Assembly: GCA_900116395.1 (NCBI GenBank)
Contig: FPAN01000002.1
Coordinates: 496,001-560,000, forward strand
DNA length: 64,000 nucleotides
Origin: Lachnospiraceae bacterium XBD2001
Lineage (GTDB): Bacteria > Bacillota > Clostridia > Lachnospirales > Lachnospiraceae
Direction: 5' to 3'
Position numbers and translations under genes: made by a program. Within the stretch, counting starts at the first letter, position 1. Every line of letters starts with the position of its first letter. Shown here in pieces: positions 59,908-64,000 of this stretch. The notes under the pieces are model-generated. The model had not been told where the DNA came from, did no database searches, and saw only the letters and a list, made by a program, of their open reading frames with translations.

Positions 59908-60693
59908 ATGAAGAAGAAAAAGCGAAGCGAACCCATGGAGGAATCCCGCGTTACCAGGGTGAAGCGGGTCTCTAAGGTTCGATACTATTTATTGAATATT
60001 CTGTTGGGACTGGTCATTCTGATTACCGCAGCAGTGCTGTTTATCATCTTTTTCTGTCAGGTAGAGAAGGTAACGGTAAAGGGCAGTGTGGTGAATAACG
60101 AAGCGGTGATTCAGTCCTATATCCTGGACGATCAGTATTCTTCCAATGCGGTGTATGACGTGGTGAAGAACCGCATTCGTCCCAAGAAGGATATTCCATT
60201 TGTAGCAAGCTATAAGGTGTCCATGAAGACATTGAATCATCTGGTGATTACCGTCACGGAGAAGGAGCGCGTGGGTGTAATTGCGGATGCAGCCAACGGA
60301 AGATATATCTATTACGATGCTTCCGGTGTGGTGACGGAGTTGTCGGAACTCTACCTGGACGGCCTTCTGGTGGTAAATGGCGCAACCCTAGAGGATGCGG
60401 TGATTGGACAGAAGCTTCCGATGGATACCACCCAGCGACGAAGCTTACTTGCAATCCAGAAGCAGCTGAAGCAGGTCGGGGTGGAAGTCTCCGCCGTGAA
60501 CTTCATGGAGGATGGCACCATCAATCTTAGCTATCAGAACATTGTTATTAACCTGGGAACCACCACGAACCTGGCTCAGAAGACCAAGCGTCTGCCGTAT
60601 ATCCTGCCATATCTGGACGGCAAGAGTGGCACACTACATCTTGAAGATTGGACCGAAGAAAATACAGATATTGTATTTGAGGAAAACTTATAG
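59908..60693 (+). CDS. ftsQ: Cell division protein FtsQ/DivIB
   Basis: This 261-residue protein has a basic cytoplasmic tail and one helix (about 28 to 50), then a POTRA domain starting VEKVTVKGSVVNNEAVIQSY. The beta domain follows to about 240. This is the FtsQ/DivIB layout. It organises the septal complex with FtsL. It starts 14 bases after ftsW with TTGAGGAG. No ftsA follows, so ftsZ comes next under its own promoter. Confidence 0.92.
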   Translation: MKKKKRSEPMEESRVTRVKRVSKVRYYLLNILLGLVILITAAVLFIIFFCQVEKVTVKGSVVNNEAVIQSYILDDQYSSNAVYDVVKNRIRPKKDIPFVASYKVSMKTLNHLVITVTEKERVGVIADAANGRYIYYDASGVVTELSELYLDGLLVVNGATLEDAVIGQKLPMDTTQRRSLLAIQKQLKQVGVEVSAVNFMEDGTINLSYQNIVINLGTTTNLAQKTKRLPYILPYLDGKSGTLHLEDWTEENTDIVFEENL

Positions 60694-60730
60694 GGCGTGT
60701 TGAAAAATCCTCATTTTTTAGCAAAATGGG

Positions 60731-60759
60731 TTGATAAATACCCCGAAAACCGATATTAT
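60731..60759 (+). promoter_or_regulatory. Sigma-A promoter of ftsZ
   Basis: TTGATA at 60731 to 60736 and TATTAT at 60754 to 60759 have a 17-base spacer, 80 bases before ftsZ. Confidence 0.8.
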
Positions 60760-60838
60760 ATGAAATGAATGTGAAAAGAGAGATTAACTGTACATCACAT
60801 GTGCAAGCAGTTTCGAAATAGAAGAGGAGGAGCGAACC

Positions 60839-62053
60839 GTGCTTGAACTTAACAGAAATGAAGTAGATGCCGGAGCAAAAATTATTGTTATCGGAGTCGG
60901 CGGCGGCGGAAATAACGCCATCAATCGCATGATTGATGAGAACATCGGCGGCGTTGAATTCATCGGCATCAATACAGATAAACAAGCATTAACCTTGTGC
61001 AAGGCGCCTACCTTGTTACAGATTGGAGATAAGTTGACCAAGGGACTTGGTGCAGGAGCTAAGCCTGAGATTGGTCAGAAAGCAGCAGAGGAGAACGCAG
61101 AGGATATTTCCGCAGCAATTAAGGGTGCGGATATGGTTTTCGTTACCTGTGGTATGGGTGGCGGTACCGGTACCGGTGCAGCTCCTGTAGTTGCTCAGAT
61201 TGCGAAGGAGCAGGGCATCCTTACTGTCGGTGTTGTAACCAAGCCATTCAAGTTCGAGGCGAAGACCCGTATGAACAATGCTTTGGCCGGCATCGAGAAC
61301 CTGAAGGAATATGTGGATACTTTGATTGTTATCCCGAATGATCGTCTGTTGGAGCTTGTTGACCGCAGAACATCTATCGAGGACAGCTTGAAGAAGGCGG
61401 ACGAAGTATTACAGCAGTCCGTTCAGGGTATTACAGACTTGATCAATGTTCCTGGATTGATCAACCTTGATTTTGCTGATATTCAGACCGTTATGCGCGA
61501 CAAGGGTATGGCTCACATCGGTATTGGTTCTGCCAAGGGCGATGATAAGGCTATGGAAGCTGTTCAGCAGGCAGTTTCTTCCCCATTGTTGGAGACCACC
61601 ATCAATGGCGCAAGCGATGTAATTGTTAATATTTCCGGTGATATTTCCCTTATGGATGCCAACGAAGCTGTTGGATACGTTGAGGGATTGGTTGGTGAGT
61701 CTTCTAACGTTATCTTCGGTGCGAAGTTCGATGAGAAGATGACCGACGAAGTAACCATCACTGTTATTGCTACCGGCTTGGAAGAGTCTCCGGTATCTGC
61801 AGGTGTGTTAAGTGGTATGCGTTATGCAACAGCTCCTCATATAACACCATCTTTTAATGCTACCCGTCCTGCAGCAACTACTCCGGTTATGCCTCGCCCT
61901 ACTGCAGCCGGCGTACAGGCAACCGCTCAGCCAGCAGGTTCTGTAGCAACAGCACCGGCGTTCACCGGTATCCAGAAGCCACAGCAGCCGGCAAGCACCA
62001 TTAAGGAACAGGATATCAAGATTCCGGATTTCCTTAAGAACACACATAAGTAA
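60839..62053 (+). CDS. ftsZ: Cell division protein FtsZ
   Basis: This 404-residue tubulin-like GTPase forms the Z ring. It shows [15 protein letters not shown], the GTP-binding signature [11 protein letters not shown] at about 104 to 114, and the T7-loop segment [11 protein letters not shown]. The C-terminal linker (about 325 to 390) is rich in Ala, Pro and Thr and ends in the conserved tail peptide IKIPDFLKN, which binds partner proteins. Start is GTG at 60839 with GAGGAGG nine bases upstream. It has its own promoter and terminator. Confidence 0.98.
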   Translation: MLELNRNEVDAGAKIIVIGVGGGGNNAINRMIDENIGGVEFIGINTDKQALTLCKAPTLLQIGDKLTKGLGAGAKPEIGQKAAEENAEDISAAIKGADMVFVTCGMGGGTGTGAAPVVAQIAKEQGILTVGVVTKPFKFEAKTRMNNALAGIENLKEYVDTLIVIPNDRLLELVDRRTSIEDSLKKADEVLQQSVQGITDLINVPGLINLDFADIQTVMRDKGMAHIGIGSAKGDDKAMEAVQQAVSSPLLETTINGASDVIVNISGDISLMDANEAVGYVEGLVGESSNVIFGAKFDEKMTDEVTITVIATGLEESPVSAGVLSGMRYATAPHITPSFNATRPAATTPVMPRPTAAGVQATAQPAGSVATAPAFTGIQKPQQPASTIKEQDIKIPDFLKNTHK

Positions 62054-62065
62054 TTGAGAATGTAG

Positions 62066-62092
62066 GACCCACGCTAAGGCGTGGGTCTTTTT
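62066..62092 (+). terminator. Intrinsic terminator of ftsZ
   Basis: GACCCACGC and GCGTGGGTC form a perfect nine-base stem followed by TTTTT. Confidence 0.92.
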
Positions 62093-62122
62093 ATTTAAAC
62101 AGAATTCGGAGGCAATGGTGCG

Positions 62123-63166
62123 ATGAGTGCTTTATCGAATATCATCACCATGCAGGTGATTGATAAGTTACGGAAGAGAAATGAAAATAGCGGGAAAAGA
62201 AAAAGCTTTGAGTATACAACGGAGCAATTTGAGTGTTCCGGAGATGGTTATACAGGGATTTTTGCAATCTTTAGTGTGTTTTTTGCATTGATTACGGTAA
62301 TTGCGGTTATTAGCTTTTTCACGGGCGGAGAAGATGCAGGAGTGGCAGTATACTTCTTTGGAGTCGTGACAGTACTGACTATTTTTGCGAGTTGGGCTTC
62401 TGCACACCAGCGGTTGATTGTGGATGGAAATGAGGCTACATATGTGAATGTGTGGGGCATGAAACGCCACTTCCAACTAACGGATGTTACCCAGTGTCTT
62501 ACTACGGAGCAGTTTCTTCGCCTATACATCGGAAACCGGAAGGTTGCTACTCTGGATAAGGATATGTATGGTCTTCCATTCCTTGAGGCACGCTGCAAAG
62601 AAGCTGGCATCCAGTGGCGGAACAAGTCCGGCAGGAGCATCAATAAGTTCACGCTGGTTTGGCATGCAACGCGAACCATTGCTTGGATTTTTATCTGGAC
62701 CATAGTTGGAATAACAGCTCTTGTGGTTCCGGTGAGTATATCTTCCAGAGGGTTTACAGTAGATGCTTTTGTTTTTATTATAGAAATTGAACTTTTAATG
62801 GCTGCGTTCTTCTTCGGCGGGGTTGCTCTTATGATGTTATTCTTTGCTACAGGCTTAAAAGAGGTGAATAGTATCGAGCGGGCTCTTGGGTTCTCCTTCC
62901 GTGAGGAGATGGCGCGACGTGGTGCAATCGGAAGAGAGTTTCAAGATGAGGAATGGTTTGTGGAATCCCTTCCCGGGAAAATAGAAGTCCTGAATCGCCG
63001 TTTCATCAAAACGTGGCACGGTATCAAAGAAGTACGTACAACCGGAGCATCCCTTTATCATGTGGAGTTCACGGACATCAATGGCAAACGACACAAGATT
63101 GGCGGCCATTACAAAGAACATGCGGATAAAATGTGTCGTTGGTATCTAAATAGAGAGTCCAAATAA
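62123..63166 (+). CDS. Membrane protein with PH-like segments, unknown function
   Basis: This 347-residue protein has two helices at about 48 to 70 and 78 to 94, then a soluble stretch RLIVDGNEATYVNVWGMKRH. Two more helices follow at about 190 to 215 and 225 to 250, and the C-terminal soluble domain includes VEFTDINGKRHKIGGHYKEH. The strand-rich soluble parts resemble bacterial PH-like domains, but I cannot name a family. The start at 62123 has GGAGG 12 bases upstream. It lies behind the ftsZ terminator, so any link to division is unproven. Confidence 0.75.
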   Translation: MSALSNIITMQVIDKLRKRNENSGKRKSFEYTTEQFECSGDGYTGIFAIFSVFFALITVIAVISFFTGGEDAGVAVYFFGVVTVLTIFASWASAHQRLIVDGNEATYVNVWGMKRHFQLTDVTQCLTTEQFLRLYIGNRKVATLDKDMYGLPFLEARCKEAGIQWRNKSGRSINKFTLVWHATRTIAWIFIWTIVGITALVVPVSISSRGFTVDAFVFIIEIELLMAAFFFGGVALMMLFFATGLKEVNSIERALGFSFREEMARRGAIGREFQDEEWFVESLPGKIEVLNRRFIKTWHGIKEVRTTGASLYHVEFTDINGKRHKIGGHYKEHADKMCRWYLNRESK

Positions 63167-63170
63167 TCGG

Positions 63171-63234
63171 ACACCTGACCTGGTATCTTGGTTTCAGAAC
63201 ATGAAACAAGATTTGAAAGGTCAGGTGTTTTTTT
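63171..63234 (+). terminator. Long hairpin terminator
   Basis: ACACCTGACCT pairs perfectly with AGGTCAGGTGT; inside it ATCTTG-GTTTC faces GAAAC-AAGAT. Seven T follow, and the next start codon begins directly after them. The 3' arm contains AAAGGTCAGG, which is the only candidate ribosome site for the small gene. Confidence 0.85.
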
Positions 63235-63336
63235 ATGAAGGGATACACTGTTGAGACTGGATATATGGGCTATGTGGATGGCAAATACATGTTGTTCGCA
63301 GACGAGAGTGACTACCTTGAGTTTTTAGCTGCGTAA
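63235..63336 (+). CDS. 33-residue small protein
   Basis: The frame reads MKGYTVETGYMGYVDGKYML and then FADESDYLEFLAA. The pattern G-Y-M-G-x-V-x-G-x-Y-M-L-F-x-x-E-x-x-Y is, as I recall it, shared by tiny Lachnospiraceae proteins of unknown function, so it is probably a real gene. It starts right after a hairpin and T tract whose 3' arm includes the ribosome site, which suggests that the hairpin limits its translation. Confidence 0.7.
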   Translation: MKGYTVETGYMGYVDGKYMLFADESDYLEFLAA

Positions 63337-63402
63337 TGTAGTTTCTCGGACTCTGTTGTGCTATGATAGGTGTTAGTTTGATAAAACAAGGAGGCCATAG
63401 AT

Positions 63403-64000
63403 ATGGATGATAGTAGATTAAAGGCTCTCCGCGCTGAGATGAATAAAAAGAATATCGACATCTACATGATTATGATGTCCGATTTTCATGCATCCGAGTA
63501 CGTAGGAGATTATTTCAAGGAAATCGAGTTTATTAGCGGATTTACCGGAACCAACGCCACCATCGTGGTAACCAAGGACGAGGCAGGCTTGTGGACCGAC
63601 GGACGTCACTTTATTCAGGCCCGTCGTGAGATGGCAGGCAGCGGTGTTGTTCTCTTCGAGATGGGTACCGAAGGTGTTCCTACTGTGAAGGAGTTCGTCA
63701 CCTCCCATTTGAAGAAGGGACAGGTGCTTGCTTATGACGGACGTTTGATGCCGGTGGCAACCCATCGCGAATACTTAGAGGTTGCGAAGGAGGCTGAGGC
63801 ATCTGTTGTTGTGAAGTACAACCTGATTGATAAGCTTTGGAAGGAGCGCCCGGCGCTTCCTTGCAAGCCAATGTGGGTAGTGAAGAAGCCTTATGCAGGT
63901 GTATCTGCCAAGTCTAAGATTAAGCAGGTCTTCGAAGTAATGAAGGAGAAGAAGGCAGATGCCTTTCTTTTGACCAGCCTGTATGATATTGCATGGCTTT
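63403..64000 (+). CDS. Xaa-Pro aminopeptidase, N-terminal part
   Basis: The first 199 residues of an M24B aminopeptidase run off the window. The creatinase N-terminal domain is clear: LKALRAEMNKKNIDIYMIMM, SDFHASEYVGDY, ISGFTGTNATIVV and AGLWTDGRHFIQARREM. The second such domain begins near residue 170. The metal-binding catalytic domain lies beyond the end. These enzymes cut the N-terminal residue before proline, which would help use peptides imported by Opp. The start follows AAGGAGGCC. Confidence 0.93.
   Translation, partial: MDDSRLKALRAEMNKKNIDIYMIMMSDFHASEYVGDYFKEIEFISGFTGTNATIVVTKDEAGLWTDGRHFIQARREMAGSGVVLFEMGTEGVPTVKEFVTSHLKKGQVLAYDGRLMPVATHREYLEVAKEAEASVVVKYNLIDKLWKERPALPCKPMWVVKKPYAGVSAKSKIKQVFEVMKEKKADAFLLTSLYDIAWL

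Noticed and set aside
1-64000. CRISPR arrays, insertion-sequence transposases, phage genes or a replication origin
   Set aside because: No regularly spaced repeats, transposase or phage domains, or DnaA-box cluster were seen.

Overview
The window comes from a low-to-mid GC Gram-positive anaerobe of the class Clostridia, most likely a Lachnospiraceae member. The evidence is the gene order dgt-dnaG-rpoD-trmK-nif3, a pheST operon behind a T-box leader, a division and cell-wall cluster without ftsA, a PEP carboxykinase next to a citrate synthase, and several families that I know mainly from Lachnospiraceae (AlkZ-related, DUF5685, and a 33-residue small protein). Start codons are ATG, GTG or TTG behind strong GGAGG sites. 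Two chemotaxis receptors, two PilZ proteins and a cyclic-di-GMP riboswitch suggest a motile cell that uses c-di-GMP.

Bases 1 to about 8000 are accessory DNA: four acetyltransferase-type genes, a DUF1349 protein, a RibD-like reductase, a small pyrophosphatase-like protein, VanZ, a methyltransferase and sfsA. Four broken genes are mixed in: an acetyltransferase with its middle deleted, a truncated HEPN toxin behind its MNT partner, a C-terminal regulator fragment, and the first residues of a hydrolase whose intact relative lies at 17.5 kb. A tRNA-Leu is followed by repeated copies of its own 3' end and by 45-bp direct repeats that bracket the MNT gene, as expected of an old integration or recombination hot spot. 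Short GC-rich palindromes built on CCCCGTCCCCGGGG are scattered here and later.

From 8 to 21 kb there is a Cache-domain chemoreceptor, a five-gene oligopeptide ABC importer (oppBCDF and oppA), then a CPBP protease, a small hydrolase, an AlkZ-related protein, a membrane protein, a HAD phosphatase and a PilZ protein. The CPBP and AlkZ-related genes share an identical-looking 33-bp start region exactly 1500 bp apart. From 21 to 30 kb come core information genes (dgt, dnaG, rpoD, trmK, nif3, a nucleoside kinase), RNase P RNA and a DUF5685 protein. Next are a riboswitch-controlled chemoreceptor, a GntR-regulated ABC exporter on the minus strand, citrate synthase (minus) and pckA (plus).

Bases 37.6 to 44.2 kb hold the most unusual unit: an orphan sugar-type binding lipoprotein, a roughly 1600-residue hybrid histidine kinase (transporter-like membrane domain, beta-propeller, Y_Y_Y, kinase, receiver, HPt), and a single-domain receiver with an Asp/Leu repeat tail. 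No permease or DNA-binding output domain is encoded with them. 6S RNA, a T-box and pheST follow, then queA, an MFS carrier, PilZ-lgt, and the division and cell-wall cluster mraZ-rsmH-ftsL-ftsI-mraY-murD-ftsW-ftsQ-ftsZ with four MraZ boxes at exact 10-bp spacing. The window ends with a membrane protein, a 33-residue small protein and the start of an Xaa-Pro aminopeptidase.
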